Shown one piece after another: positions 1 through 8,816 of a stretch of 64,000 bases of DNA. Each line of letters begins with the position of its first letter. Position 1 is the stretch's first letter. The notes under the pieces were generated by a model. The model worked only from the letters and a program-made list of their open reading frames with translations. It was not told the origin of the DNA and did not search any database. Origin of the DNA: Tatumella saanichensis (GTDB lineage Bacteria > Pseudomonadota > Gammaproteobacteria > Enterobacterales > Enterobacteriaceae); NCBI RefSeq assembly GCF_000439375.1, contig NZ_ATMI01000003.1, positions 1 to 64,000 on the forward strand, written 5' to 3'. Position numbers and translations under genes: made by a program.

Positions 1-571
1 ATCGGTTTTATCGGCATCCTAATCTGCTCAAACCCGGTCCGGGGCAGATTAAGGTGCTTCATCCGGAACAGGTCTGGGTGCAGATATTACTTATCTGCAA
101 CTGCGCACCGGAACAGCTAATCTGAGTCTTGTCACCGATGCCTGCTCAAGAAAGATCGTGGGTTTTTATGTTGGTGAAAATCTGCAGACAGAAAATGTGA
201 TCAGGGCTTACAGACAGGTATTAAGGAAAAGGAAAACCAAAGAGCCACTCATACATCACTCTGACAGAGGAATACAATACTGTTCAACACGTTATCAGTC
301 TCTGCATCAGAGAAATGGTATTACCTGTTCCATGACTGACGGTTATGACTGCTATCAAAATGCACTGGCAGAGCGAATAAACGGGATATTGGAAAACGAA
401 TTTTTGCTAAGTCGTCCGGCAGACCTTGCGCAAGCACGGATCATGGTAGAAGGATCTGTGGCGATCTATAACCATGAGAGGCCACATCAATCCCTAAAAT
501 ACAAAACGCCCGATGAAGTTCATCAGGCGTTTTACAGACAGAAAGCTGTCAATCTATACCAGGACTAGTCA
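1..571 (+). mobile_element. IS3-family insertion sequence, right-hand part
   Basis: The window opens inside an IS3-family element. What is seen is the 3' part of the orfB transposase reading rightward, followed by a likely right end at about 569-571, where TAGTCA follows the stop codon; IS3-family elements characteristically end in CA. The left end and orfA lie outside the window. The element sits beside a decayed stretch next to suhB, so it may have broken or removed genes there. The exact terminal inverted repeat cannot be confirmed without the left end. Confidence 0.75.
3..568 (+). pseudogene. IS3-family transposase (orfB), 3' part, frameshifted
   Basis: This is a DDE (rve integrase core) transposase. 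Downstream residues show the family pattern HHSDRGIQYCS (second catalytic Asp), then NALAERINGILENEF (catalytic Glu) and YNHERPHQSL near the C-terminus. Upstream, the reading frame from base 3 gives RFYRHPNLLKPGPGQ and VWV, but the following DITYL, which carries the first catalytic Asp, is in another frame. Inserting one G after base 80 restores VWVADITYL. The gene is therefore frameshifted at 80/81, exactly at the first catalytic Asp. Without a programmed shift it cannot make full-length transposase, and IS3 programmed shifts lie between orfA and orfB, not here. Confidence 0.8.
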
Positions 572-1161
572 CGGTACCGCAGTGGGACGCACTTAGCGCA
601 GTATCTGGCGTATCGACTGATACCGGTGTTCTTTGAAAGGACGTTCGGTTTCTATCAGCGGCAGCCAATGGAGGAGCAATTTCATGCAGTAGGGGAGATC
701 ACTACAGCTACCCCGCGCGGTGCCCGATCCTTAAAGAAACTCTCCAGACTCTGATAGATAAATGTCACCGGTAGCAGTAGGGCCTTCCGCAGGCAGCGTT
801 CCGTCTCCTATTCCCGCAGTGGTTGATTACTGAAGGGATCACTCACTGCCGTTCCTGATAACCACTGCTTTGCATGACACCTGCGATCAATATCAGAGCG
901 ATAGCTGTGGTTACTGTGCAGCTAAGCGCTGCAACAGACACGGGATAACCTCTGCCGTTACCCATTAGGGCCATGCCATTGAGGCAACATATGCCGTAGA
1001 GGAAAGAAGAAACAGATACGCTGATGTAACGCTGTCTCTTCAAGAGAATAGCGCTGGCCGGGTAAGGCATAAAAACGTAGCTGAACTAAGCGGCTTAAGG
1101 AGGCCGTTTAGGCAGTGGCTTTATCGGCGTTGAAGGCGTCAGCATCCCTTGGCGCAAAGGC

Positions 1162-1248
1162 TCAGTCACGGGCAGTTAAAGGATATTCGGCAATCAGTAA
1201 GCGCAAAATAAGATAGCGGTGGCGTTGAGGACGGGATAATTCAGGCAT
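1162..1248 (-). pseudogene. possible csiE N-terminal remnant
   Basis: Read leftward from an ATG at 1248, the product begins MPELSRPQRHRYLILRLL. This resembles the start of CsiE proteins, in which LSxPQRR is followed by a leucine-rich helix. The frame stops 29 codons in, after LTARD, and nothing longer follows. CsiE is a stationary-phase-inducible protein of unknown role that lies close to suhB in E. coli, which fits the position. The match is short and made from memory of the family, so this is a weak call; a chance ORF is the alternative. Confidence 0.25.
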
Positions 1249-1380
1249 CACTACAGGCTGCTGGCGCCTCGTTATCTTCGCAGAAAGGATTATCAGTTCA
1301 GCGTAGTTAAAGATAACCGGTCGGCAGGGGCCTTTGCTTAGTGATTGAAGCGGAGTCATATTTCAGGGCCGGAAGCCCTG

Positions 1381-1411
1381 TGAAAAGAGCCGGACCGCGC
1401 GAGGGTCCGGC
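1381..1411 (-). terminator. suhB intrinsic terminator
   Basis: GCCGGACC (1389-1396) pairs with GGTCCGGC (1404-1411) across a 7-base loop. Read on the minus strand the stem is followed by TCTTTTC. It lies just downstream of the suhB stop codon. Confidence 0.75.
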
Positions 1412-1421
1412 ACTGTCTGCA

Positions 1422-2225
1422 TTAGCGCTTCAGCGCTTCACTTAATTCATCACGCATTGAGGCTAGGATAGCACGGACCACACGCGGGTTACCGGCGACT
1501 AGGTTACCGGACTGTAGGTAGCCATGACCACCGGTGAAGTCGGTGACCAGTCCGCCAGCTTCACGTACCAGCAATTCACCTGCGGCGAAATCCCACGGTT
1601 TCAGGCCGATTTCAAAATAACCATCAGTACGGCCAGCGGCAACATAGGCCAGATCCAGGGCTGCAGAACCCGTGCGACGGAAATCGGCACACTGAGTAAA
1701 CAGTTTACTGACAATGTTGATAAACGGCACAGAGTGCTGTTTCGCTTTGAACGGGAAACCGGTCGCCAGGATAGTCCCATCCAGATCACGGGAGTTGCTG
1801 CCACGCAGGCGGTAACCGTTTAACTGTGCTCCCTGACCACGGGCGGCGGTAAACAGTTCGTTACGCATCGGATCGTAAACGACAGCCACTTCGGTACGGC
1901 CTTTGACGCGAACAGCTATGGAGACAGAGAAGTGTGGGAAACGTTTGATAAAGTTGGCAGTACCATCCAGGGGATCAATAACCCATTGCACATCCTTATC
2001 TTCGCCAGCCAGTTCACCACTTTCTTCGGTGATGATGGAGTGCTGAGGGTAAGACTTACGAATGATTTCAATAATCAGGCGTTCTGCTTCGCGATCGACA
2101 TTGGTCACGAAGTCGTTGCTGCCTTTCTGACTGGTTTCGACCGAATCAGGCGTTTCGTAGTGTTTGGCAATTAAATTACCGGCCTTACGCGCAGCGCGCA
2201 CGGCGATGTTCAGCATCGGATGCAT
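1422..2225 (-). CDS. suhB: inositol-1-monophosphatase SuhB
   Basis: SuhB hydrolyses inositol monophosphates in a Mg2+-dependent reaction and in enterobacteria also joins the rRNA antitermination complex with NusB/E/G. The 267 residues match the E. coli length. Visible motifs of the IMPase fold are EE at 67-68, DPLDGT at 84-89 and WDFAAGELLVREAGG at about 210, which together supply the metal ligands. The start MHPMLNIAV matches the family. suhB is divergent from trmJ across about 120 bases, as in E. coli, and has its own terminator downstream. No defect is seen. Confidence 0.97.
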   Translation of the reverse strand: MHPMLNIAVRAARKAGNLIAKHYETPDSVETSQKGSNDFVTNVDREAERLIIEIIRKSYPQHSIITEESGELAGEDKDVQWVIDPLDGTANFIKRFPHFSVSIAVRVKGRTEVAVVYDPMRNELFTAARGQGAQLNGYRLRGSNSRDLDGTILATGFPFKAKQHSVPFINIVSKLFTQCADFRRTGSAALDLAYVAAGRTDGYFEIGLKPWDFAAGELLVREAGGLVTDFTGGHGYLQSGNLVAGNPRVVRAILASMRDELSEALKR

Positions 2226-2344
2226 CAGTTATTCCCACTGGATGTTAAAGAACGAAAAAACGGCAGGAAGTATAGCAGTCAGTTCAGACAATGTCTCTTT
2301 TTATGTTAATATCACTCTATCATTTTTACAGCGGCTTCTAATCT

Positions 2345-3082
2345 ATGTTGCAGAATATTCGTATCGTGCTGGTAGAGACTTCACATACCGGGAATATGGG
2401 CTCCGTCGCCCGTGCCATGAAAACCATGGGCCTGTCGAACCTCTATTTGGTTAATCCCCTGATCACCCCTGATTCACAGGCGATCTCCCTGGCCGCGGGA
2501 GCCAGTGATCTTATCGGTAATGCGTCTATTGTCGGTTCTTTGGATGAAGCCATCGCCGGTTGCAGTCTGGTGGTCGGCACCAGTGCCCGTTCACGTTCTC
2601 TGCCGTGGCCGATGCTCGATGCCCGCGAATGCGGCGTTAAAAGTGTCGAAGAAGGGCAGCAGGCCCCGGTTGCGCTAGTGTTTGGTCGTGAGCGTGTAGG
2701 CCTGACCAATGAAGAGCTGCAGAAGTGTCATTACCATGTCGCTATTCCGGCGAACCCGGAATACAGCTCGTTAAACCTGGCGATGGCAGTACAGCTGATA
2801 GCTTATGAAGTGCGTATGGCGTGGTTACAGGCGCAGGCTGCCGAGAAACCGGCAACGGTTTACGAGGAATCACCGTATCCGCTGGTGGATGATCTGGAAC
2901 GTTTCTATACCCATCTGGAAACCCTGATGCTGGACAGTGGCTTCATCCGCAAAGACCAACCTGGGCAGGTGATGAGTAAACTGCGCCGTCTGTTTACCCG
3001 TGCCCGTCCGGAGCGCGATGAGCTGAACATTCTACGCGGCATGCTGGCCTCTTTTGGGAAAAAGCCCCGCGACCCGCAGTGA
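2345..3082 (+). CDS. trmJ: tRNA (cytidine/uridine-2'-O-)-methyltransferase TrmJ
   Basis: TrmJ is a SPOUT-class enzyme that uses S-adenosylmethionine to 2'-O-methylate position 32 in the anticodon loop of several tRNAs. The 245-residue protein starts [20 protein letters not shown] and holds the knotted AdoMet-binding region near [11 protein letters not shown] and [17 protein letters not shown]. The C-terminal part (from about 170) is the usual dimer/tRNA-binding extension. It sits just before iscR, as in E. coli, with about 130 bases between them that hold the isc promoter. It is intact. Confidence 0.96.
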   Translation: MLQNIRIVLVETSHTGNMGSVARAMKTMGLSNLYLVNPLITPDSQAISLAAGASDLIGNASIVGSLDEAIAGCSLVVGTSARSRSLPWPMLDARECGVKSVEEGQQAPVALVFGRERVGLTNEELQKCHYHVAIPANPEYSSLNLAMAVQLIAYEVRMAWLQAQAAEKPATVYEESPYPLVDDLERFYTHLETLMLDSGFIRKDQPGQVMSKLRRLFTRARPERDELNILRGMLASFGKKPRDPQ

Positions 3083-3093
3083 CGGCAAAGGGA

Positions 3094-3151
3094 ATACTTG
3101 AGTCATTTACGTGGTTAAATAGTTGACCAAATCACTCAAGAATGTCAGACT
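3094..3151 (+). promoter_or_regulatory. isc operon promoter with two abutting IscR type-1 sites
   Basis: A 25-base site at 3119-3143 (starting ATAGTTGACC and ending CAAGAAT) agrees with the IscR type-1 consensus at about 22 positions. A weaker site starting ATACTTGAGT at 3094-3118 abuts it directly. The -35 hexamer TTGACC (3123-3128) lies inside the strong site, so bound IscR would block RNA polymerase. A -10 region CAGACT follows at 3146-3151. Apo- versus [2Fe-2S]-IscR feedback on its own operon is established in E. coli; the layout here implies the same circuit. Confidence 0.85.
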
Positions 3152-3209
3152 GAATGCATGAACTTTATTAACACTCCGATAACCGGACTCTGATCGAGGT
3201 CATGCATTT

Positions 3210-3710
3210 ATGAGACTGACATCCAAAGGGCGCTATGCTGTCACTGCTATGTTAGATGTGGCGCTTCATTCTAATGAAGGCCCTGTTCCTCTGGCTGACA
3301 TTTCTGAGCGGCAGGGTATCTCCCTTTCTTACCTTGAGCAGCTGTTTTCCCGACTGCGTAAAAATGGCCTGGTCTCCAGTGTCCGTGGGCCAGGCGGTGG
3401 TTATCTGCTGGGTAAACAACCTAGTGATATTGCTGTCGGCACCGTAATCAGTGCGGTGGATGAGTCTGTAGATGCCACCCGTTGCCAGGGCAAAGAAGGT
3501 TGTCAAGGCGGTGATCGCTGCCTGACACACGTACTGTGGCGCGATTTAAGCGACCGCATCAGCGATTTTCTGAACAATATCACCCTCGGTGAGCTGGTAC
3601 ATAACCAGGATATCCTCGAGGTGGCAGACCGCCAGAACAACGATAATAGGCGTTTCCGCGATAACCGTATTTCGGACGCTATAGATGTCAAACTGCGAGC
3701 TTGCAGTTAA
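3210..3710 (+). CDS. iscR: Fe-S cluster-sensing transcriptional regulator IscR
   Basis: IscR is an Rrf2-family repressor that carries a [2Fe-2S] cluster and represses the isc operon when cluster supply is good. The 166 residues begin [18 protein letters not shown] and include a winged helix (about 1-80). The cluster ligands C92, C98 and C104 plus H107 are all present at the E. coli positions. It is the first gene of the isc operon, downstream of its own operators, with about 78 bases to iscS. The C-terminus differs from E. coli only in the variable tail. Confidence 0.97.
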   Translation: MRLTSKGRYAVTAMLDVALHSNEGPVPLADISERQGISLSYLEQLFSRLRKNGLVSSVRGPGGGYLLGKQPSDIAVGTVISAVDESVDATRCQGKEGCQGGDRCLTHVLWRDLSDRISDFLNNITLGELVHNQDILEVADRQNNDNRRFRDNRISDAIDVKLRACS

Positions 3711-3788
3711 TGATTCTATGTCCTGGTGGTGCAGCCTTCCGCCCGGTCATAATTTTTGCATTGAAGTGATGTACGGAGCTTAAGAGCA

Positions 3789-5003
3789 ATGAAATTACCG
3801 ATTTATCTTGATTACTCTGCGACGACCCCGGCAGATCCGCGCGTTGCGGAGAAAATGATGCAGTATCTGACCCTGGACGGGGTGTTTGGTAACCCGGCTT
3901 CCCGTTCTCACCGTTTTGGCTGGCAGTCTGAAGAGGCGGTAGATATCGCCCGTAATCAGATCGCTGATCTGGTCGGTGCAGATCCACGCGAAATCGTGTT
4001 CACCTCCGGTGCTACCGAGGCGGATAACTTGGCTATCAAAGGCGCAGCACAGTTTTATCAGAAAAAAGGTAAGCACATCATTACCTGTAAAACTGAGCAC
4101 AAAGCGGTACTGGATACTTGCCGTCAGTTAGAGCGTGAAGGCTTTGAAGTCACTTATCTGACGCCACAGACCAACGGTATCGTTGATCTGGCGGACTTGG
4201 AAGCGGCGATGCGTGACGACACCATTGTGGTTTCTATCATGCACGTTAACAACGAAATCGGTGTGGTACAGGATATCGCGGCCATCGGTGAAATGTGTCG
4301 TGCCCGTGGCATCATCTTCCACGTCGACGCTACCCAGAGCGTCGGTAAACTGCCAATCGACCTCAGTAGCCTGAAAGTGGACTTAATGTCTTTCTCTGCC
4401 CACAAATTGTATGGGCCGAAAGGGATTGGTGCGCTGTATGTGCGTCGTAAACCCCGTATCCGTCTGGAAGCGCAGATGCACGGTGGTGGCCATGAGCGTG
4501 GTATGCGTTCTGGTACCCTGGCAGTGCACCAGATCGTCGGTATGGGTGAAGCTTACCGTATTGCTAAAGAAGAGATGGACAGCGAGATGGCGCGTCTACG
4601 CGTCCTGCGTGACCGTCTGTGGAATGGCGTAAAAGATCTGGAAGAAGTGTACCTGAATGGTGATTTAGAGCACGGTGCGCCTAACATTCTCAATGTCAGC
4701 TTCAACTACGTTGAGGGCGAATCTCTGATCATGGCGTTAAAAGACTTGGCAGTCTCTTCAGGTTCAGCCTGTACCTCTGCGAGTCTTGAGCCTTCTTACG
4801 TCCTGCGTGCGCTGGGAATGAACGACGAACTGGCCCATAGTTCTATCCGTTTCTCCTTAGGTCGCTTCACCACTGAAGAAGAAGTCGACTACGCCATTGA
4901 CCTGGTGCGCAAATCTATCGGTCGTCTGCGTGACCTGTCTCCACTGTGGGAAATGTTCAAAGCAGGCGTGGATTTAAACAGCATTGAGTGGGCGCATCAC
5001 TAA
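3789..5003 (+). CDS. iscS: cysteine desulfurase IscS
   Basis: IscS is a PLP enzyme that converts cysteine to alanine and passes the persulfide sulfur to IscU, and also to tRNA thiolation and cofactor pathways. The 404 residues equal the E. coli length. The Schiff-base lysine K206 lies in [12 protein letters not shown] and the catalytic cysteine C328 in [10 protein letters not shown]. It is the second gene of the isc operon, and iscU follows 22 bases after the stop. Sequence is very close to E. coli throughout, with no missing residues. Confidence 0.98.
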   Translation: MKLPIYLDYSATTPADPRVAEKMMQYLTLDGVFGNPASRSHRFGWQSEEAVDIARNQIADLVGADPREIVFTSGATEADNLAIKGAAQFYQKKGKHIITCKTEHKAVLDTCRQLEREGFEVTYLTPQTNGIVDLADLEAAMRDDTIVVSIMHVNNEIGVVQDIAAIGEMCRARGIIFHVDATQSVGKLPIDLSSLKVDLMSFSAHKLYGPKGIGALYVRRKPRIRLEAQMHGGGHERGMRSGTLAVHQIVGMGEAYRIAKEEMDSEMARLRVLRDRLWNGVKDLEEVYLNGDLEHGAPNILNVSFNYVEGESLIMALKDLAVSSGSACTSASLEPSYVLRALGMNDELAHSSIRFSLGRFTTEEEVDYAIDLVRKSIGRLRDLSPLWEMFKAGVDLNSIEWAHH

Positions 5004-5025
5004 TAGTCTTCAGGAGATACAGAAA

Positions 5026-5412
5026 ATGGCTTACAGCGAAAAAGTTATCGATCATTATGAAAATCCACGTAACGTGGGCTCATTTGACAACGCAGACGTG
5101 AACATCGGCAGCGGCATGGTGGGTGCACCGGCCTGTGGCGACGTGATGAAGCTGCAGATCAAGGTCAGCGACAACGGTATTATCGAAGATGCCCGTTTCA
5201 AAACCTACGGCTGTGGTTCCGCTATCGCCTCTAGCTCCCTGATCACCGAATGGGTGAAAGGGAAGTCACTGGACGAAGCGCAGAGCATCTCTAACATGCA
5301 GATTGCGGAGGAGCTTGAACTGCCTCCGGTAAAAATTCACTGCTCTATTCTGGCAGAAGATGCGATCAAAGCCGCAATTGCTGACTACAAGAGTAAGAAA
5401 ACCGATAAGTAA
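5026..5412 (+). CDS. iscU: Fe-S cluster assembly scaffold IscU
   Basis: IscU is the scaffold on which [2Fe-2S] clusters are built from IscS sulfur. An upstream in-frame start exists inside the end of iscS, but ATG 5026 (MAYSEKVIDHYENPRN) is preceded by a good ribosome site and gives the usual 128 residues. Cluster ligands C37, C63, H105 and C106 are present. LPPVK at 99-103 is the motif gripped by the chaperone HscA. It lies between iscS and iscA, and all the partners it needs are encoded in this operon. Confidence 0.98.
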   Translation: MAYSEKVIDHYENPRNVGSFDNADVNIGSGMVGAPACGDVMKLQIKVSDNGIIEDARFKTYGCGSAIASSSLITEWVKGKSLDEAQSISNMQIAEELELPPVKIHCSILAEDAIKAAIADYKSKKTDK

Positions 5413-5427
5413 GCGAGGGGGTTTGAA

Positions 5428-5751
5428 ATGGCTATTTCCCTGAGCGATTCAGCCGCAGCCCGAGTTAACGCTTTCTTAGTTAACCGTGGCTCTGGTTACG
5501 GTTTACGGTTAGGCGTCAGAACCTCAGGTTGCTCGGGCATGGCGTACGTGCTCGAATTTGTGGACGAACCACAACCTGAAGATACGGTATTCGAGGAGAA
5601 GGGTGTCAGAGTTGTTGTTGATGGCAAAAGCCTTGTCTATCTCGATGGTACGGAACTGGATTTTGTAAAAGAAGGCCTGAATGAAGGCTTTAAATTCAAC
5701 AATCCTAATGTCAAAGATGAATGCGGTTGTGGCGAAAGTTTCAACGTATAA
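5428..5751 (+). CDS. iscA: A-type Fe-S carrier IscA
   Basis: IscA is a 107-residue A-type carrier that receives clusters and delivers them to apo-targets, and it helps in [4Fe-4S] formation. The three conserved cysteines C35, C99 and C101 (CGC near the C-terminus) are present. It starts 15 bases after iscU, so it is cotranscribed. It is followed by a strong hairpin-plus-T-run, which may separate it from hscBA. Confidence 0.97.
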   Translation: MAISLSDSAAARVNAFLVNRGSGYGLRLGVRTSGCSGMAYVLEFVDEPQPEDTVFEEKGVRVVVDGKSLVYLDGTELDFVKEGLNEGFKFNNPNVKDECGCGESFNV

Positions 5752-5776
5752 TCTCTGTATCATGCTCTGAGCCGAT

Positions 5777-5803
5777 GCCCCAGCCTGCTGGGGCGTTTTT
5801 TTT
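5777..5803 (+). terminator. strong terminator-like hairpin between iscA and hscB
   Basis: GCCCCAG (5777-5783) and CTGGGGC (5788-5794) form a perfect 7-bp GC-rich stem with a CCTG loop, followed by G and eight T residues. It looks like a complete intrinsic terminator inside what is normally one isc-hsc transcript, so it probably attenuates expression of hscBA-fdx-iscX. Confidence 0.8.
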
Positions 5804-5829
5804 ATTCACTTTCCTGCTCTGGACCGGCT

Positions 5830-6345
5830 ATGAACTATTTTACTCTGTTTAATTTACCTGAATCCTATGAGCTTGATACGGCGGCACTGGCTGACACTTT
5901 CCAGGCACTACAACGCCAGTATCATCCTGATCGCTTCGCTACGGCACCTGAAACCGAACGGTTGAAGGCACTGCAACATGCGGCCACCATTAATCAGGGC
6001 TATCAGGCGCTGCGTAAGCCGTTATCTCGGGCTGAATATCTGCTGTCACTGCACGGGTTTGATATCAATAACGAACAACATACCCTGCGTGATACCGCGT
6101 TCCTGATGGAACAGCTTGAGTTACGTGAAGCGCTGGTATCGATTGAACAGCAAAAAAACAGCGATGCCCTAGTGCCGTTTTTCCGCCAGTTGGACGAGAT
6201 GGAACAACAGCGTAGCCAACTGATGCGTCAGCAGTTCAACGATCAACACTGGCCGGAAGCGGCGGATACCGTGCGTAAGTTACGATTTCTCGCTAAACTG
6301 CGGGTCGAAGCAGAGAATTTAGAAGAGAAACTGCTGGATTATTAA
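5830..6345 (+). CDS. hscB: Fe-S cluster co-chaperone HscB
   Basis: HscB is a J-type co-chaperone that brings IscU to HscA and stimulates its ATPase. The 171 residues show the J domain in the first 75, with the HPD motif at 32-34 (YHPDRF), and a C-terminal helical IscU-binding domain. It lies 14 bases before hscA. Length and order match E. coli. Confidence 0.97.
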   Translation: MNYFTLFNLPESYELDTAALADTFQALQRQYHPDRFATAPETERLKALQHAATINQGYQALRKPLSRAEYLLSLHGFDINNEQHTLRDTAFLMEQLELREALVSIEQQKNSDALVPFFRQLDEMEQQRSQLMRQQFNDQHWPEAADTVRKLRFLAKLRVEAENLEEKLLDY

Positions 6346-6359
6346 ACGGGAAGCTCGTT

Positions 6360-8210
6360 ATGGCGTTATTACAAATCAGTGAACCGGGGTTAAGTGCCGC
6401 ACCGCACCAGCGTAAACTGGCGGCCGGTATTGACCTTGGAACGACTCACTCTCTGGTGGCCACCGTACGCAGTGGTCTGGCAGAAACGCTGCCCGATGAC
6501 CAGGGACGTCACTTACTCCCTTCAGTGGTGCATTATCAGGCTAGCCAGTCACGTATCGGCTGGGATGCCCGTGAACAAGCGGCTGCTGATCCCCGTCATA
6601 CCTTTAGTTCGGTCAAACGTCTGATTGGCCGCTCGCTGGCCGATATTCAGCAACGTTATCCGCATCTGCCTTACCAGTTCAGCGCCAGTGAAAACGGCCT
6701 ACCGATGATGGAAACCCCCGCAGGACAGGTCAACCCGATCCGTGTCTCCGGCGACATTCTGTCTGAGTTGGCACAGCGTGCCCGGGCATCACTGGGCGGT
6801 GAACTGGACGGGGTGGTGATCACCGTCCCGGCCTATTTTGATGATGCACAGCGTCAGGGGACCAAAGATGCCGCCCGTCTCGCGGGATTGCATGTTCTGC
6901 GTCTACTGAATGAACCGACAGCTGCGGCGGTAGCCTATGGCCTGGACACCGGTCAAGAAGGGGTAATTGCCGTTTACGATCTGGGCGGCGGCACCTTTGA
7001 TATCTCGATCCTGCGTCTTAGTCGAGGCGTCTTTGAAGTGCTGGCGACCGGCGGTGATTCCGCTCTGGGTGGTGATGATTTCGATCAGTTGCTGGCGGAC
7101 TGGATCTGTCAGCAGTCAGGGCTGAGTGTGCAACAGGATCTTGCTTTACAACGTCAGGTGCTGGATGCGGCGACCGCGGCGAAAATTGCCCTCAGTGGCC
7201 ACCCGACGACCACTATTAACGTCGGGGGTTGGCAAGGAGAGATCAGCCGTGAACAGTTTACGGATCTGATTACGCCGTTACTGAAGAAAACCCTCGTCGC
7301 CTGTCGTCGTACTTTGAAAGATGCTGGTGTTAGCGCGGATGAAGTATTGGAAGTGGTCATGGTCGGCGGCTCGACCCGTACTCCGGCGGTGCGCGACAGT
7401 GTTGGCGAATTCTTTGACCGTCAGCCACTGACCTCCATTGACCCGGATCGGGTCGTGGCATTGGGTGCCGCGATCCAGGCAGATATTCTGGTGGGTAATA
7501 AACCGGATAGCGAAATGCTGCTGCTGGATGTGATCCCGCTGTCACTGGGTCTAGAAACCATGGGGGGCCTGACCGAGAAAGTGATCCCACGCAACACCAC
7601 GATTCCTGTGGCCCGCGCTCAGGAATTCACCACCTTTAAAGATGGTCAGACCGCGATGAGTATCCATGTGGTGCAGGGCGAGCGTGAACTGGTCAGCGAC
7701 TGCCGTTCACTGGCGCGGTTCGCCCTGCGCGGCTTGCCGGCGATGCCTGCTGGCGGCGCGCATATCCGAGTCACCTTCCAGGTGGATGCGGATGGCCTAT
7801 TGAGTGTCACGGCGATGGAAAAATCCACCGGTGTGGAAGCTTCTATTCAGGTGAAGCCGTCTTATGGCCTGACTGAAAATGAGATCGCGACCATGATCAC
7901 CGATTCGATGACCCATGCGCGGGATGATGTTGAAGCTCGCCAGTTGGCAGAGAAAAAAGTGGATGGTCTGCGAGTTCTGGAAAGCCTGGACGGGGCATTA
8001 CAGGAAGATAGCGCGCTGCTCTCCGAGCAAGAATTGCAAGAAATCCGTGGGGCACAGCAGGCGCTGCGTGACTCGCTGGAAAATAACGATGAGGCACAGA
8101 TTGCTGCCGGAATTAAACATTTGGATCATGTGACTCAAGAGTTCGCTGCACGCCGTATGGATAACTCTATCCGTCGCGCGTTGACCGGACACTCTGTGGA
8201 TGAGGTTTAA
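6360..8210 (+). CDS. hscA: Fe-S cluster biogenesis chaperone HscA (Hsp70)
   Basis: HscA is a specialised Hsp70 that binds the LPPVK loop of IscU and drives cluster release with ATP. The 616-residue protein has the actin-like ATPase domain ([12 protein letters not shown] at about 24, [34 protein letters not shown]), then the substrate domain and a helical lid. It is downstream of hscB, and fdx starts 2 bases after its stop, which implies translational coupling. It is intact. Confidence 0.97.
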   Translation: MALLQISEPGLSAAPHQRKLAAGIDLGTTHSLVATVRSGLAETLPDDQGRHLLPSVVHYQASQSRIGWDAREQAAADPRHTFSSVKRLIGRSLADIQQRYPHLPYQFSASENGLPMMETPAGQVNPIRVSGDILSELAQRARASLGGELDGVVITVPAYFDDAQRQGTKDAARLAGLHVLRLLNEPTAAAVAYGLDTGQEGVIAVYDLGGGTFDISILRLSRGVFEVLATGGDSALGGDDFDQLLADWICQQSGLSVQQDLALQRQVLDAATAAKIALSGHPTTTINVGGWQGEISREQFTDLITPLLKKTLVACRRTLKDAGVSADEVLEVVMVGGSTRTPAVRDSVGEFFDRQPLTSIDPDRVVALGAAIQADILVGNKPDSEMLLLDVIPLSLGLETMGGLTEKVIPRNTTIPVARAQEFTTFKDGQTAMSIHVVQGERELVSDCRSLARFALRGLPAMPAGGAHIRVTFQVDADGLLSVTAMEKSTGVEASIQVKPSYGLTENEIATMITDSMTHARDDVEARQLAEKKVDGLRVLESLDGALQEDSALLSEQELQEIRGAQQALRDSLENNDEAQIAAGIKHLDHVTQEFAARRMDNSIRRALTGHSVDEV

Positions 8211-8212
8211 GA

Positions 8213-8548
8213 ATGCCTAAGATTGTAATTTTACCCCATAAAGACCTGCTGCCGGACGGCGGCGTCTACGATGCCACCCCAGGCGAAACTATCCTGGACG
8301 TCGCCCTGCGCAACGGTATTGATGTTGAGCATGCCTGTGAGAAATCCTGCGCTTGCACTACCTGTCACTGTGTGGTCCGTGAAGGGTTTGACTCTCTGGC
8401 GGAGAGCAGCGAAGATGAAGATGACATGCTGGACAAAGCCTGGGGGCTAGAGCCTGACAGCCGCCTGAGCTGCCAAGCACGTGTCACCGACGAAGATCTG
8501 GTGGTTGAGTTCCCACGTTACACTGTCAACCACGCACGCGAACATTGA
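8213..8548 (+). CDS. fdx: [2Fe-2S] ferredoxin Fdx of the ISC system
   Basis: This adrenodoxin-type ferredoxin supplies electrons for cluster assembly on IscU. It has 111 residues with ligands C42, C48, C51 and C87 (CEKSCACTTCHC, then LSCQ). It is coupled to hscA by a 2-base gap and is followed by a hairpin before iscX. Confidence 0.97.
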   Translation: MPKIVILPHKDLLPDGGVYDATPGETILDVALRNGIDVEHACEKSCACTTCHCVVREGFDSLAESSEDEDDMLDKAWGLEPDSRLSCQARVTDEDLVVEFPRYTVNHAREH

Positions 8549-8557
8549 TGAACCCTG

Positions 8558-8588
8558 CGGGCTGGAATTTTTCCGGCCCGTTTTGTTT
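8558..8588 (+). terminator. terminator-like hairpin between fdx and iscX
   Basis: CGGGCTGGAA (8558-8567) pairs with TTCCGGCCCG (8571-8580), with one G-T pair, and is followed by TTTTGTTTT. The iscX ribosome site AAGGAG lies directly after it, so readthrough is probably needed for iscX. Confidence 0.7.
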
Positions 8589-8600
8589 TAAGGAGCCACT

Positions 8601-8801
8601 ATGTCATTGAAATGGACCGACAGCCGGGCGATTGGTGAAGCGCTCTATGATGAGTATCCTGATACTGATCCGAAAACTGTACGTTTTACTGACCTGCATC
8701 GTTGGATTTGTGAGCTGGACGGCTTTGACGATAATCCCGACGCCTCTAACGAAAAGATCCTTGAAGCCATTTTGCTAGTCTGGCTGGACGAGTACCAATA
8801 A
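8601..8801 (+). CDS. iscX: Fe-S assembly protein IscX
   Basis: IscX (YfhJ) is a small acidic protein of 66 residues that binds IscS and iron and tunes the rate of cluster assembly. The sequence [18 protein letters not shown] and the DLHRWI segment are typical. A strong AAGGAG ribosome site lies just upstream. It is the last gene of the isc block; pepB starts 15 bases later, and the two are cotranscribed in E. coli. Confidence 0.96.
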   Translation: MSLKWTDSRAIGEALYDEYPDTDPKTVRFTDLHRWICELDGFDDNPDASNEKILEAILLVWLDEYQ

Positions 8802-8816
8802 TTAAGGAGTGATGCC

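Larger units (their letters stand above)
569..1421. other. decayed stretch without an intact gene
   Basis: About 850 bases lie between the IS3 remnant and suhB. On the plus strand an open stretch at 572-754 encodes a tail containing YRLIPVFFERTFGFYQRQ, with no start of its own and not recognised. On the minus strand 843-1070 encodes a 75-residue hydrophobic fragment resembling part of a membrane protein, also not recognised. A csiE-like start is annotated separately. E. coli has yfhR, csiE and hcaT on this side of suhB, so remnants of such genes are the simplest explanation. That is inference from gene order and weak similarity. Confidence 0.5.
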
